Shown here: positions 16,540 to 24,445 of the stretch, one piece after another
How positions within the stretch are numbered: the first letter of the stretch is position 1
How the letters are laid out: every line of letters begins with the position of its first letter
Assembly: GCF_014649755.1 (NCBI RefSeq)
Contig: NZ_BMTQ01000019.1
Coordinates: forward strand, 1-64,000
From: Streptomyces litmocidini
Lineage (GTDB): Bacteria > Actinomycetota > Actinomycetes > Streptomycetales > Streptomycetaceae
Length of the DNA stretch: 64,000 nucleotides
Reading direction: 5' to 3'
Position numbers and translations under genes: made by a program
Notes under the pieces: model-generated
Seen by the model: the letters and a program-made list of their open reading frames with translations, nothing else
Told to the model about the DNA's origin: nothing
Databases searched by the model: none

Positions 16540-17805
16540 ATGAGTACGGCCACCGCCCAGGCCGCCGCTCCCGCGAAGAAGCGCGGATCCGGCCTGTTCC
16601 AGGGCCTGCAGAAGGTCGGTCGCAGCCTGCAGCTGCCGATCGCCGTGCTGCCGGCCGCGGGTATCTTGCTCCGTCTCGGCCAGCCCGACGTCTTCGGCAA
16701 GGACGGACTCGGTTGGGACAAGGTCGCCTCCGTGTTCGCCACGGCCGGCGGTGCTGTCTTCGACAACCTGCCCCTGCTCTTCTGCATCGGCGTCGCCATC
16801 GGCTTCGCCAAGAAGGCGGACGGCTCCACCGCCCTGGCCGCGCTCGTCGGCTTCCTGGTCTACAGCAACGTGCTGAAGGCCTTCCCGATCACCGAGGCCG
16901 TCGTCAACACGACCGCCAACAAGGGCGTCGACGTCGCCGCGACCTACAACAACCCGGGCGTCCTCGGCGGCATCCTGATGGGTCTGCTGTCGGCCGTCCT
17001 GTGGCAGCGGTTCCACCGCACCAAGCTCGTCGACTGGCTCGGCTTCTTCAACGGCCGCCGTCTCGTCCCGATCATCATGGCCTTCGTGGGCACCGCCGTC
17101 GGCGTCGTCTTCGGGCTGGTCTGGGAGCCGATCGGCGAGGGCATCTCCAGCTTCGGCGAGTGGATGACCGGTCTCGGCGCCGGTGGCGCCGGCCTCTTCG
17201 GCCTCATCAACCGCGCGCTGATCCCCGTCGGCATGCACCAGTTCGTGAACACCGTCTCCTGGTTCCAGATCGGTGACTTCACCAACGCCGCCGGCGAGGT
17301 CGTCCACGGTGACCTCAACCGCTTCTTCGCCGGTGACCCGAGCGCCGGAATCTTCATGTCGGGCTTCTTCCCGATCATGATGTTCGGCCTCCCGGCCGCC
17401 GCGATCGCCATCGCCCACGCCGCCCGCCCCGAGCGCCGCAAGGCCGTCATGGGCATGATGGTCTCCCTCGCACTGACCTCCTTCGTCACGGGCATCACCG
17501 AGCCGATCGAGTTCACCTTCATGTTCATCGCGCCGCTCCTGTACGCGATCCACGCGGTCCTGACCGCCGTGTCCATGGCCGTCACCTGGGCCTTCGGCGT
17601 CCACGCGGGCTTCACCTTCTCCGCCGGCGGCATCGACTACCTGCTCAACTGGAACCTCGCGACCAAGCCGTGGCTGATCATCCCGATCGGCCTCGTCTTC
17701 GCGGCGATCTACTACGTGGTCTTCCGCTTCGCGATCGTCAAGTTCAACCTTCCGACCCCGGGCCGCGAGCCCGAGGAGGAGATCGAGGACCTCACCAAGG
17801 CGTGA
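16540..17805 (+). CDS. nagE2: PTS N-acetylglucosamine EIIC permease, second paralogue
   Basis: A 421-aa EIIC permease closely similar to NagE1 throughout. LPIAVLPAAGILLRLGQPDVF, KKADGSTALAALVGFLVYSN, GMHQFVNTVSWF and GITEPIEFTFMF are all present. The ATG follows GGAGGAAG; a longer frame upstream would cover the dre array and was rejected. From the literature on S. coelicolor, NagE2 is the functional N-acetylglucosamine permease. The double dre array and a very strong terminator here fit a highly regulated, well-expressed gene. Confidence 0.92.
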   Translation: MSTATAQAAAPAKKRGSGLFQGLQKVGRSLQLPIAVLPAAGILLRLGQPDVFGKDGLGWDKVASVFATAGGAVFDNLPLLFCIGVAIGFAKKADGSTALAALVGFLVYSNVLKAFPITEAVVNTTANKGVDVAATYNNPGVLGGILMGLLSAVLWQRFHRTKLVDWLGFFNGRRLVPIIMAFVGTAVGVVFGLVWEPIGEGISSFGEWMTGLGAGGAGLFGLINRALIPVGMHQFVNTVSWFQIGDFTNAAGEVVHGDLNRFFAGDPSAGIFMSGFFPIMMFGLPAAAIAIAHAARPERRKAVMGMMVSLALTSFVTGITEPIEFTFMFIAPLLYAIHAVLTAVSMAVTWAFGVHAGFTFSAGGIDYLLNWNLATKPWLIIPIGLVFAAIYYVVFRFAIVKFNLPTPGREPEEEIEDLTKA

Positions 17806-17819
17806 TCCTCGGCCGCATC

Positions 17820-17866
17820 ACGGGGAAGGCCCCGGAACCGCCCGGTTCCGGGGCCTTCCCCGTTTT
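17820..17866 (+). terminator. Strong terminator after nagE2
   Basis: A perfect 20-bp inverted repeat (acggggaaggccccggaacc) with a gccc loop and TTTT after the stem. It lies 14 bp after the stop codon. Confidence 0.92.
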
Positions 17867-17931
17867 CCGTACGGGGCGTTCCGTACGGGACGTTCCGTGC
17901 GGGGCGTTCCGTGCGGGGCGTTCCGTACGAG
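17867..17931. repeat. 14-bp tandem repeat between nagE2 and the MBL gene
   Basis: Four and a half copies of ccgtacggggcgtt or close variants fill the convergent gap right up to the stop of the MBL gene. Confidence 0.8.
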
Positions 17932-17934
17932 CGC

Positions 17935-18690
17935 TCAGATCTCGTAGACCGCGCCCGGTCTCGCCAGCTCCGACGGGCCCGCGTAGACCTCGCGGGCGTC
18001 CCGCAGGTTCCGCTCGCCGTCCGTCCACGGCGGGATGTGGGTCAGCACGAGGCGTCCGACCCCCGCCCGGGTCGCGTGGGCACCGGCCTCCCGGCCGTTG
18101 AGGTGGAGGTCCGGGACGTCCTCCTTGCCGTGGGTGAAGGAGGCCTCGCAGAGGAAGAGGTCGGTGCCGTCGGCGAGGTCGTGCAGCGCGTCGCAGACCC
18201 CGGTGTCCCCGGAGTACGTGAGCGAACGGCCGCCGTGCTCGACCCGGATGCCGTACGCCTCGACCGGATGGCACACCTTCTCCGTACGGACGGAGAACGG
18301 GCCGATCCGGAAGCTGCCGCCGGACTCCAGCGTGTGGAAGTCGAAGACCTCGCTCATCGAGGTGGGCGAGGGCGTGTCGGCGTACGCCGTGGTCAGCCGC
18401 TGCTCGGCGCCCTCCGGCGCGTAGACGGGGAGCGCGTCGCAGCGCCCGCCGTCGTGCCGGTAGTAGCGGGCGACGAAGTACCCGCACATGTCGATGCAGT
18501 GGTCCGCGTGCAGATGACTGAGGAAGATCGCGTCGAGGTCGTACAGACCGATGTGGCGCTGCAGCTCGCCCAGGGCGCCGTTGCCCATGTCGAGGAGCAG
18601 CCGGAAGCCGTCGGCCTCGACGAGGTAGCTCGAACAGGCCGAGTCCGCGGACGGGAACGACCCGGAGCAGCCGACGACGGTGAGCTTCAT
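17935..18690 (-). CDS. MBL-fold metallo-hydrolase (RNase Z/phosphodiesterase-like)
   Basis: A 251-aa metallo-beta-lactamase-fold hydrolase beginning MKLTVVGCSGSFPSADSACSSYLVE. The metal motif is SHLHADHC, with further ligands at YSGDTG and near LTHIPPW. The architecture resembles RNase Z-like and cyclic-nucleotide phosphodiesterase members; I recall the orthologue in S. coelicolor being listed as a cyclic nucleotide phosphodiesterase, but the sequence alone does not settle the substrate. GGAGG precedes the ATG. It is convergent with nagE2. Confidence 0.85.
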   Translation of the reverse strand: MKLTVVGCSGSFPSADSACSSYLVEADGFRLLLDMGNGALGELQRHIGLYDLDAIFLSHLHADHCIDMCGYFVARYYRHDGGRCDALPVYAPEGAEQRLTTAYADTPSPTSMSEVFDFHTLESGGSFRIGPFSVRTEKVCHPVEAYGIRVEHGGRSLTYSGDTGVCDALHDLADGTDLFLCEASFTHGKEDVPDLHLNGREAGAHATRAGVGRLVLTHIPPWTDGERNLRDAREVYAGPSELARPGAVYEI

Positions 18691-18892
18691 GGAGCGTGAA
18701 CCTCCGTGGACGGGTGCGGGAAGCGCGCTGGGGGAGGGGAGGCTGTGCGGTCTGTCGAGCGTAAGGCGCACCCGGGCCCGTCGCTCCTTCGTGGCGGCCC
18801 GTTGTGGGCGAACTCACGGGCTCTGTCACCGGTTCGGATGGATGGCGGGGCGCGGCGGCGGGGTGGGACGCGCACCGGTACCTTCTTGAGGT

Positions 18893-19393
18893 ATGGACAC
18901 GTCATGGTGGCCCGCGCTGGTCGCGGTCGTGGTGATCGCGCTGGCGGTGGTGCTCGCCGACGGGCGGAAGCGGTCGGGGCGGGGCCGTCCGACGGGGAGG
19001 CCCTCGGGGCGGACCCGGCCGCCGGGGCGGCCCGCGCCGCGCGGTCCGGTCGGGCCCCGGAAGGCGCCGGCCCGGCCCGGCCGGGCGCCGAGGGCGGCGG
19101 AGATCTGGTGGGCGGACGTGCCCTTCGAGGACGGTCCCGGGTCGAAGGACCGGCCCTGTCTTGTGCTCGTGGTGCGGGGGGACAGCGCGCTCGTCGCCAA
19201 GATCACCAGCAAGTACCACGACGAACGGCCGGGGGTCATCGCGCTGCCGCCGGGGGCGGTGGGGGACGCGCAGGGGCGGCCGAGCTTCCTGGAGACGGAT
19301 GAGCTGCGGGAGGTGCCGGTGGCGGACTTCCGGCGGAGAGCGGGAGAGGCGGACCCGGTCGTGTGGGACCAGGTCCGCCATCTCGCGCGCTAG
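18893..19393 (+). CDS. Membrane-anchored PemK/MazF-fold protein
   Basis: A 166-aa protein in three parts: an N-terminal membrane helix (WWPALVAVVVIALAVVLA, residues 5-22), an Arg/Gly/Pro-rich linker (about 24-68), and a PemK/MazF-like barrel (AAEIWWADVPFEDGPGSKDRPCLVLVV onward). The stretch EIWWADVPF...KDRPCLVL is the usual start of MazF-type toxins. No antitoxin-sized gene lies next to it, and the anchor is unusual for a free RNase toxin, so a role other than classic toxin-antitoxin is likely. The alternative is a housekeeping RNA-binding or RNase protein held at the membrane. Confidence 0.75.
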   Translation: MDTSWWPALVAVVVIALAVVLADGRKRSGRGRPTGRPSGRTRPPGRPAPRGPVGPRKAPARPGRAPRAAEIWWADVPFEDGPGSKDRPCLVLVVRGDSALVAKITSKYHDERPGVIALPPGAVGDAQGRPSFLETDELREVPVADFRRRAGEADPVVWDQVRHLAR

Positions 19394-19436
19394 GGGTCTG
19401 CGGTGTCGGGCGCGGGGCCCGGGGGCCGGCGAGGCG

Positions 19437-19525
19437 CCGTTCCGTTGTGACCGCCCTCCCCGGGCTCTCGGCTTCGCTCGGACGGGGGCCCCTCGCCCCG
19501 GCGGAACGCCTGCCCGCGACCGGGG
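19437..19525. repeat. Decayed half copy of the 248-bp dispersed element
   Basis: This stretch shares the right half of the element found at 37254-37501, including gggctctcggcttcgctcg and the terminal cggcggaacg...ctgcccgc, with scattered substitutions. It lies between the PemK-like gene and cysM (convergent ends). Confidence 0.65.
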
Positions 19526-19526
19526 G

Positions 19527-20477
19527 TCAGGCCCAGAGCTGGCCCTGGACCGCCTCGATCGCTTCCTCCGTCGTCCTGGCCGTGTAGAGGCCCGTCGACA
19601 GGTACTTCCAGCCGCCGTCCGCGACGACGAAGGCGATGTCGGCGGATTCGCCCGCCTTGAGCGCCTTCTTGCCGATGCCGATGGCCGCGTGCAGGGCGGC
19701 ACCGGTGGAGACGCCCGCGAAGATGCCTTCCTGCTGGAGGAGTTCGCGGGTGCGGGTGACGGCGTCGGCGGAGCCGACCGAGAAGCGGGTGGTGAGGACG
19801 GAGGCGTCGTACAGCTCGGGCACGAAGCCCTCGTCGAGGTTGCGCAGGCCGTAGACGAGGTCGTCGTAGCGCGGTTCCGCGGCGACGATCTTGACGTCGG
19901 GCTTGTGCTCGCGGAGGTAGCGGCCGACGCCCATCAGCGTCCCCGTCGTGCCGAGGCCGGCGACGAAGTGGGTGATGGAGGGGAGGTCGGCGAGGATCTC
20001 GGGGCCGGTGGTGGCGTAGTGGGCGCCCGCGTTGTCCGGGTTGCCGTACTGGTAGAGCATCACCCAGTCGGGGTGCTGCTCGGCGAGCTCCTTGGCGACC
20101 CGTACGGCCGTGTTCGATCCGCCGGCCGCGGGGGACGAGATGATCTCGGCGCCCCACATGGCGAGCAGCTGGCGGCGCTCCTCGCTGGTGTTCTCGGGCA
20201 TGACGCAGACGATGCGGTAGCCCTTGAGCTTGGCGGCCATGGCGAGGGAGATGCCGGTGTTGCCGCTGGTCGGCTCCAGGATGGTGCAGCCGGGGGTGAG
20301 GCGGCCGTCCTTCTCCGCCTGCTCGATCATGTGGAGCGCGGGGCGGTCCTTGACCGAACCGGTGGGGTTGCGGTCCTCCAGCTTCGCCCAGATGCGGACG
20401 TCGTCCGAGGGCGAGAGCCGGGGGAGGCGGACCAGCGGCGTGTTGCCGACCGCGGCCAGCGAGGAGTCGTAACGCAT
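19527..20477 (-). CDS. cysM: O-phosphoserine/CysO-dependent cysteine synthase CysM
   Basis: A 316-aa PLP enzyme of the cysteine synthase family. The PLP lysine is in NPTGSVKDRPA, the substrate loop is EPTSGNTGISLA, and the phosphate-binding glycine loop is GLGTTGTLMGVG. The M. tuberculosis-type CysM uses O-phosphoserine and the thiocarboxylated sulfur carrier CysO, and the gene lies 5 bp after a CysO homologue, which supports this subtype over sulfide-dependent CysK. The ATG was chosen because the longer frame overlaps cysO. The transcript probably starts at the leader peptide. Confidence 0.92.
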   Translation of the reverse strand: MRYDSSLAAVGNTPLVRLPRLSPSDDVRIWAKLEDRNPTGSVKDRPALHMIEQAEKDGRLTPGCTILEPTSGNTGISLAMAAKLKGYRIVCVMPENTSEERRQLLAMWGAEIISSPAAGGSNTAVRVAKELAEQHPDWVMLYQYGNPDNAGAHYATTGPEILADLPSITHFVAGLGTTGTLMGVGRYLREHKPDVKIVAAEPRYDDLVYGLRNLDEGFVPELYDASVLTTRFSVGSADAVTRTRELLQQEGIFAGVSTGAALHAAIGIGKKALKAGESADIAFVVADGGWKYLSTGLYTARTTEEAIEAVQGQLWA

Positions 20478-20482
20478 GTGGA

Positions 20483-20761
20483 TCAGACCATGCCGCCGGC
20501 GACGGCCGGCAGGATCGTGACGTTGTCGCCGTCGGCGAGCTTGGTGTCGATGCCGTCGAGGAAGCGGACGTCCTCGTCGTTCAGGTAGACGTTGACGAAG
20601 CGGCGGAGCTTGCCGCCGTCGACGATGCGCGCCTCGATCCCGGCGTGGCGGGTCTCCAGGTCGGCGAAGAGTTCGGCGAGGGTGCCGCCCTTGCCCTCGA
20701 CGGCCTTCTCGCCGTCGGTGTAGGTGCGGAGGATGGTCGGGATGCGGACCTCGATGGCCAT
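20483..20761 (-). CDS. cysO: CysO-type sulfur-carrier protein (MoaD/ThiS fold)
   Basis: A 92-aa ubiquitin-like protein. VRIPTILRTYTDGEKAVEG and FVNVYLNDEDVRFLDGIDTKLADGDNVTILPAVAGG align with M. tuberculosis CysO as I remember it. The sulfur is carried as a thiocarboxylate on the diglycine. Here two residues, Met-Val, follow the GG, so the tail must be trimmed before activation, presumably by the JAMM protease encoded at 22160-22585. It lies directly upstream of cysM, which takes its sulfur. Confidence 0.92.
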   Translation of the reverse strand: MAIEVRIPTILRTYTDGEKAVEGKGGTLAELFADLETRHAGIEARIVDGGKLRRFVNVYLNDEDVRFLDGIDTKLADGDNVTILPAVAGGMV

Positions 20762-20854
20762 GGCGTGGGCTCTCCTGTCGGAAGGGGCGTGATGGGCGCG
20801 CTTCTGGGGCCCCGCGCGGAGGGGTTCGTACGGTGGGGGCGCTCGGCCGGTGGC

Positions 20855-20971
20855 TCAGAACGCGGCGCGTGGGGTACAGATCGCGCTGGCGAGGCGGCAC
20901 AGGTCGACGTGCAGGCGTGCCACGAGCAGGGTGGTGCTCGGAGTCTCTTCGCTCACGTCGTGGGAAACCAT
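20855..20971 (-). CDS. 38-aa putative cysteine-attenuation leader peptide
   Basis: A short frame encoding MVSHDVSEETPSTTLLV, then RLHVDLCRLASAICTPR. The RLHVDLCRLASAIC block is the conserved core I recall from Streptomyces leader peptides placed before sulfur-metabolism genes. It precedes cysO by about 93 nt. Two cysteine codons within eight residues suit ribosome stalling when cysteine is short. There is no clear ribosome site, but a -10-like TACGAT (20983-20978) ends 6 nt before the ATG, so the message may be leaderless. Confidence 0.75.
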   Translation of the reverse strand: MVSHDVSEETPSTTLLVARLHVDLCRLASAICTPRAAF

Positions 20972-20977
20972 GGGCTC

Positions 20978-21020
20978 ATCGTATCGATTCCCGGTCCGGG
21001 TTCCGGAATGTGATCTCACA
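20978..21020 (-). promoter_or_regulatory. Promoter region of the cys leader-cysO-cysM unit
   Basis: On the minus strand, TACGAT (20983-20978) is a good -10. An inverted repeat tgtga-tc-tcaca lies at 21009-21020, in or near the -35 region, and may be an operator. The regulator is unknown. Confidence 0.5.
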
Positions 21021-21071
21021 TCGTGGATACTTTCTGACCGACTGGCGGACCCCCCAAGCGGAGGATGCCCT

Positions 21072-21278
21072 TCACTCGGGCCAGGAGGAGTCCCGGATCG
21101 TCGTCACGAAGTCCCCCGGGGTGAATCCGGGCACGAAATGGCGCAGGACGTCGGCTTTGACGTTGCCGAAGGTGGTGTCCGGTCTGGGCGAGATGCCGTC
21201 CGTGAAGGCCGCCAGGATGCGGCGCTTGAAGTCGGGGCGGGGGTGGGCGGCGACGATCGCGGCACGGTCCTCGGGGTG
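21072..21278 (-). pseudogene. C-terminal remnant of an HD-domain protein
   Basis: On the minus strand the last ~68 codons encode EDRAAIVAAHPRPDFK, RRILAAFTDGISPRPDTTF, GNVKADVLRHFVPGF and a SSWPE end. This is the tail I know from Streptomyces HD-domain (phosphohydrolase-like) proteins of about 200 residues. The HD motif and everything before it are missing. The homology stops near 21278, where a remnant of a divergent gene begins, so one deletion seems to have removed both 5' ends. Confidence 0.65.
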
Positions 21279-21287
21279 ACGGCGGCG

Positions 21288-22169
21288 GGGTCCGGCTACG
21301 GGGTGCGGGTGTGCACGCCGGACGGGCGGGGCGTACGGACCTCGTGCGGGCTGCGGATCGGCGCGGACCGCGCGACCGGGGAGGTGCGGGGCGCGGACAC
21401 GCTGATCGTCCCCGGGGCGGTGGACGTGGAGCGGTGCGTGGCGGTCGCCCCGGAGGTGGCGGGGCTCGCGGCGCGTTCGGCCCGGGTGGCGTCCGTGTGC
21501 ACGGGGGCGTTCGCGCTCGCGGCGGCGGGGCTGCTCGACGGGCGGCGGGCGGCGGGCGGCGACCCACGGGGAGCACGCGGAGGCCCTCGCCCGGCGGTAT
21601 CCGGCGGTCGAGGTGAGCGCGGACGCGATCCACGTACGGGACGGGGAGGTGTGGTCCTCGGCGGGGGTGACGGCCGGGATCGACCTGCGCCTGGCCCTGG
21701 TGGAGGAGGACCGGGGGCCGGAGGCGGCCCGGGCGGTGGCGCGGGACCTGGTGGTGTTCCTCCAGCGGCCGGGCGGCCAGTCGCAGTTCTCGGCGGCCTC
21801 GCGGACCCCCCGACCCCGCACCCGGTGGTGCGCCCGCTCCTGGACGCGGTCGCGGCGGATCCGGCGGCCGACCACAGCGCGTCGGCGCTGGCGCGGCGGG
21901 CGGGGATGAGCTCCCGGCACCTGGCGCGGCTGTTCCGCGAGCAGGTCGGGGCGACGCCGGCGGGGTACGTGGAGCGGGTGCGGGTGGAGGCGGCGCGGAT
22001 GCTGCTCGAGGGCGGGGCGAGCGTGACGGGGGCGGCGGCGCGGAGCGGGCTCGGCAGTGACGAGAGCCTGCGGAGGGCGTTCGCCCGGCACGTCGGGGTG
22101 ACGCCCTCCGCCTATGGGGCGCGCTTCCGGACGACGTCCTGCTCGCAGGCCTCCACGACCTACTCGTAG
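21288..22169 (+). pseudogene. Decayed GlxA-family (DJ-1/PfpI + AraC) transcriptional regulator
   Basis: The frame carries YGVRVCTPDGRGVRTSCG, TLIVPG and VASVCTGAFALAAAGLLDG of a DJ-1/PfpI-like domain. It then shifts by one frame within a ggcgggc-rich tract (about 21540-21562) to ATHGEHAEALARRYPAVEVS and SSAGVTAGIDLRLALVEED. It shifts back near 21790-21815 to HPVVRPLLDAVAADP and the AraC HTH (SALARRAGMSSRHLARLF ... GVTPSAYGARF). The N-terminus is absent. Two frameshifts plus the missing start make it a pseudogene. Its stop lies within the 3' end of mec. Confidence 0.85.
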
Positions 22170-22585
22170 GCCTCCACGACCTTGACCTCTTCCTCCGTCA
22201 CGACGCCGTCGACGATCGAGTAGGAGCGGAACTGGAAGGGGCCGGCGCCGTCGGTGTCGGCGGTGGAGACGAGGACGTAGTGGGCGTTCGGCTCGTTCGC
22301 GTACGAGATGTCCGTGCGGGACGGGTAGGCCTCGGTCGCGGTGTGCGAGTGGTAGACGATCACGGGCTCCTCGTCCCGGTCGTCCATGTCGCGGTAGAGC
22401 TTGAGCAGGTCCCCGGAGTCGAACTCGTAGAAGGTGGGCGAGCGGGCGGCGTTGAGCATCGGGATGAACCGCTCGGGGCGTCCGCTGCCGACGGGGCCCG
22501 CGACCACGCCGCAGGCCTCGTCGGGGTGGTCCGCGCGGGAGTGCTCCACGATCTGGTCGTACAGGGCCTGGGTGATGGTCAGCAT
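22160..22585 (-). CDS. mec: JAMM/MPN+ metalloprotease (Mec type, CysO-cysteine releasing)
   Basis: A 141-aa zinc protease with an intact JAMM site: Glu23 in DEACG, HSH (79-81) and Asp92 in SRTD, spaced H-x-H-x10-D. In mycobacteria Mec cleaves the CysO-cysteine adduct made by CysM, releasing cysteine. Here it could also trim the extra Met-Val from CysO. It is on the same strand as cysO and cysM but separated from them by 1.4 kb of pseudogenes, so it probably has its own promoter. Confidence 0.88.
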   Translation of the reverse strand: MLTITQALYDQIVEHSRADHPDEACGVVAGPVGSGRPERFIPMLNAARSPTFYEFDSGDLLKLYRDMDDRDEEPVIVYHSHTATEAYPSRTDISYANEPNAHYVLVSTADTDGAGPFQFRSYSIVDGVVTEEEVKVVEAYE

Positions 22586-22604
22586 GCCGACAGGATAAGC
22601 AGAC

Positions 22605-22641
22605 GGGCCGTTCCGTACCGGTGTTTGGTACGGAACGGCCC
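22605..22641. terminator. Hairpin between the permease and mec
   Basis: A perfect 15-bp stem (gggccgttccgtacc) with a 7-nt loop but no T run on the minus strand. It probably ends the permease transcript. Confidence 0.6.
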
Positions 22642-22669
22642 GAATGCTGAGACCTTGCAGGTCAGGGGG

Positions 22670-24106
22670 TCAGGAGCGCTTGGCGAAGGCCGCGCCCTGG
22701 GGGTTGCGGGCCTTGAGGACCAGGTAGGAGACGGCGAGGATCAGGCCCCAGACCGGAGCGCCGTACAGCGCGACCCGGTTGTCCGCGTCCATGCCCATGG
22801 TCACGACGACCATGCCGATGAAGGCGAGCGAGAAGACGCTGAACCAGATGCCGCCCGGCGCCTTGAAGGGCGACTGGGGCAGCTCGCCGCGGTCGGCCTT
22901 GAGCCGGTAGCGGATCTGGCAGACCAGGATGACGATCCAGGCCCACATGCCGGAGATGGTGGCGAAGGAGACGACGTAGTTGAACGCCTCGCCGGGCCAC
23001 TGGTAGTTGACCCAGACGCCGACCATCATCAGCGCGGCCGAGACGGTGGTGCCGACCAGCGGGGTGCCGGACCTGGTCAGCTTGGTGAAGACCTTCGGGC
23101 CCTGGCCGTTGAGCGCGAGGTCGCGCAGCATGCGGCCGGTGGAGTACATGCCCGAGTTGCAGGAGGACAGGGCCGCCGTCAGGACGACGAAGTTGACGAT
23201 CGCGGCGCCGATGCCGAGGCCCATCTTCTCGAAGGCCGCGACGAACGGGCTGACGCCCGGCTGGAACTCGGTCCACGGGACGACCGACAGGATCATGATC
23301 AGGGCGCCGACGTAGAAGACGGCGATGCGCCACGGCACGGTGTTGATCGCCTTCGGCAGGACCGTCTTGGGGTCCTTCGACTCGCCCGCCGTCACGCCGA
23401 CCAGCTCGACCGCGAGGAAGGCGAACATGACCATCTGGAGGGTCATCAGGGTCGAGCCGATGCCGTTCTCGCCGGCGAAGAAGCCGCCGAGGTCCCACAG
23501 GTGGGTGACGGAGGCGGTGTCGCCGGCGTCGGAGAAGCCGAGGGTGAGGATGCCGGCGCAGATCAGGATCATGCCGACGATGGCGGTGACCTTGACCATG
23601 GAGAACCAGAACTCCAGCTCACCGAAGAGCTTCACGGAGATCAGGTTGGCGCCGTAGAGGATCACGGTGAAGACGAGGGCGGAGAGCCACTGCGGGATGT
23701 CCCACCAGTACGTCATGTAGGTGGCCGCGGCGGTGACCTCGGTGATGCCGGTGACGACCCAGAAGAGCCAGTACGTCCAGCCGGTCGCGAAGCCCGCGAA
23801 GGGGCCGATGAACTCGCGGGCGTACTCCGAGAAGGAGCCCGACACCGGGCGGTACATGAGGAGTTCGCCGAGCGCCCGCATGATGAAGAAGATGACGAGG
23901 CCCGCGATGGCGTACGCGAGGATCAGGCTGGGTCCCGCGATGGAGATGCCCTTGCCCGCGCCGAGGAAGAGCCCGGTGCCGATGGCGCCGCCGATCGCGA
24001 TCATCTGGATCTGGCGGGCGCCGAGTGCCCGGTGGTAACCCTCGCCCGAGGCGGAGTCCGCGGCCTCATTGCCGTCGTGCTGCTTGTCGACCTGCACTGA
24101 GGTCAT
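22670..24106 (-). CDS. Amino-acid permease, APC superfamily (AAT family)
   Basis: A 478-aa permease with twelve predicted helices. The signature QIQMIAIGGAIGTGLFLGAGKGI opens helix 1, and GELLMYRPVSGSFSEYAREFIGPFAGFATGW follows. The features fit the AAT group (asparagine, GABA, aromatic or basic amino-acid permeases); I cannot decide the substrate. The ATG with GAAAGG upstream gives a typical short hydrophilic N-terminus; a longer frame is open 231 bp more but lacks a site. A hairpin follows the gene. Confidence 0.85.
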   Translation of the reverse strand: MTSVQVDKQHDGNEAADSASGEGYHRALGARQIQMIAIGGAIGTGLFLGAGKGISIAGPSLILAYAIAGLVIFFIMRALGELLMYRPVSGSFSEYAREFIGPFAGFATGWTYWLFWVVTGITEVTAAATYMTYWWDIPQWLSALVFTVILYGANLISVKLFGELEFWFSMVKVTAIVGMILICAGILTLGFSDAGDTASVTHLWDLGGFFAGENGIGSTLMTLQMVMFAFLAVELVGVTAGESKDPKTVLPKAINTVPWRIAVFYVGALIMILSVVPWTEFQPGVSPFVAAFEKMGLGIGAAIVNFVVLTAALSSCNSGMYSTGRMLRDLALNGQGPKVFTKLTRSGTPLVGTTVSAALMMVGVWVNYQWPGEAFNYVVSFATISGMWAWIVILVCQIRYRLKADRGELPQSPFKAPGGIWFSVFSLAFIGMVVVTMGMDADNRVALYGAPVWGLILAVSYLVLKARNPQGAAFAKRS

Positions 24107-24445
24107 GGTGGTGCGCCTTTCTCCATGCTGATCCGCGCGACTGCGAGTGCGTCTGCCGCGGATCAGATCCTGATCCCCCCGGATGTGGATGGAGTGCCAC
24201 CGGCGGTCAGCCGGTCCAAGCGCCCTCGGGAACAGGGGTGGCGTGCCCGAGTGGTCGTGAAGATTTATCACGACGTGGGGGGTGATCGAGGGAGTCGGGG
24301 GTGATCTGCACCACAAAAAAATACGGACAAAGGTCACACAAGATGACCAGGAGGGCGCTTGAATAACGTATTCGTTATCCGGATTTGAGCGTCCGCTGAG
24401 CGAACACCCCCTTTCCCGGGGGTGTTCTGGGGGGCGAGACGCCCC
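24107..24445. promoter_or_regulatory. Intergenic region upstream of the permease
   Basis: This 339-bp gap is AT-richer than its surroundings near 24260-24380. It holds an inverted repeat ataacg-tatt-cgttat (24363-24378) and cgtga-N7-tcacg (near 24257), both possible operators for the permease. A 10-bp hairpin (gaacaccccc, 24402-24427) and a 7-bp hairpin over the DUF2017 stop probably end the clpS-DUF2017 transcript. No gene is evident. Confidence 0.5.
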
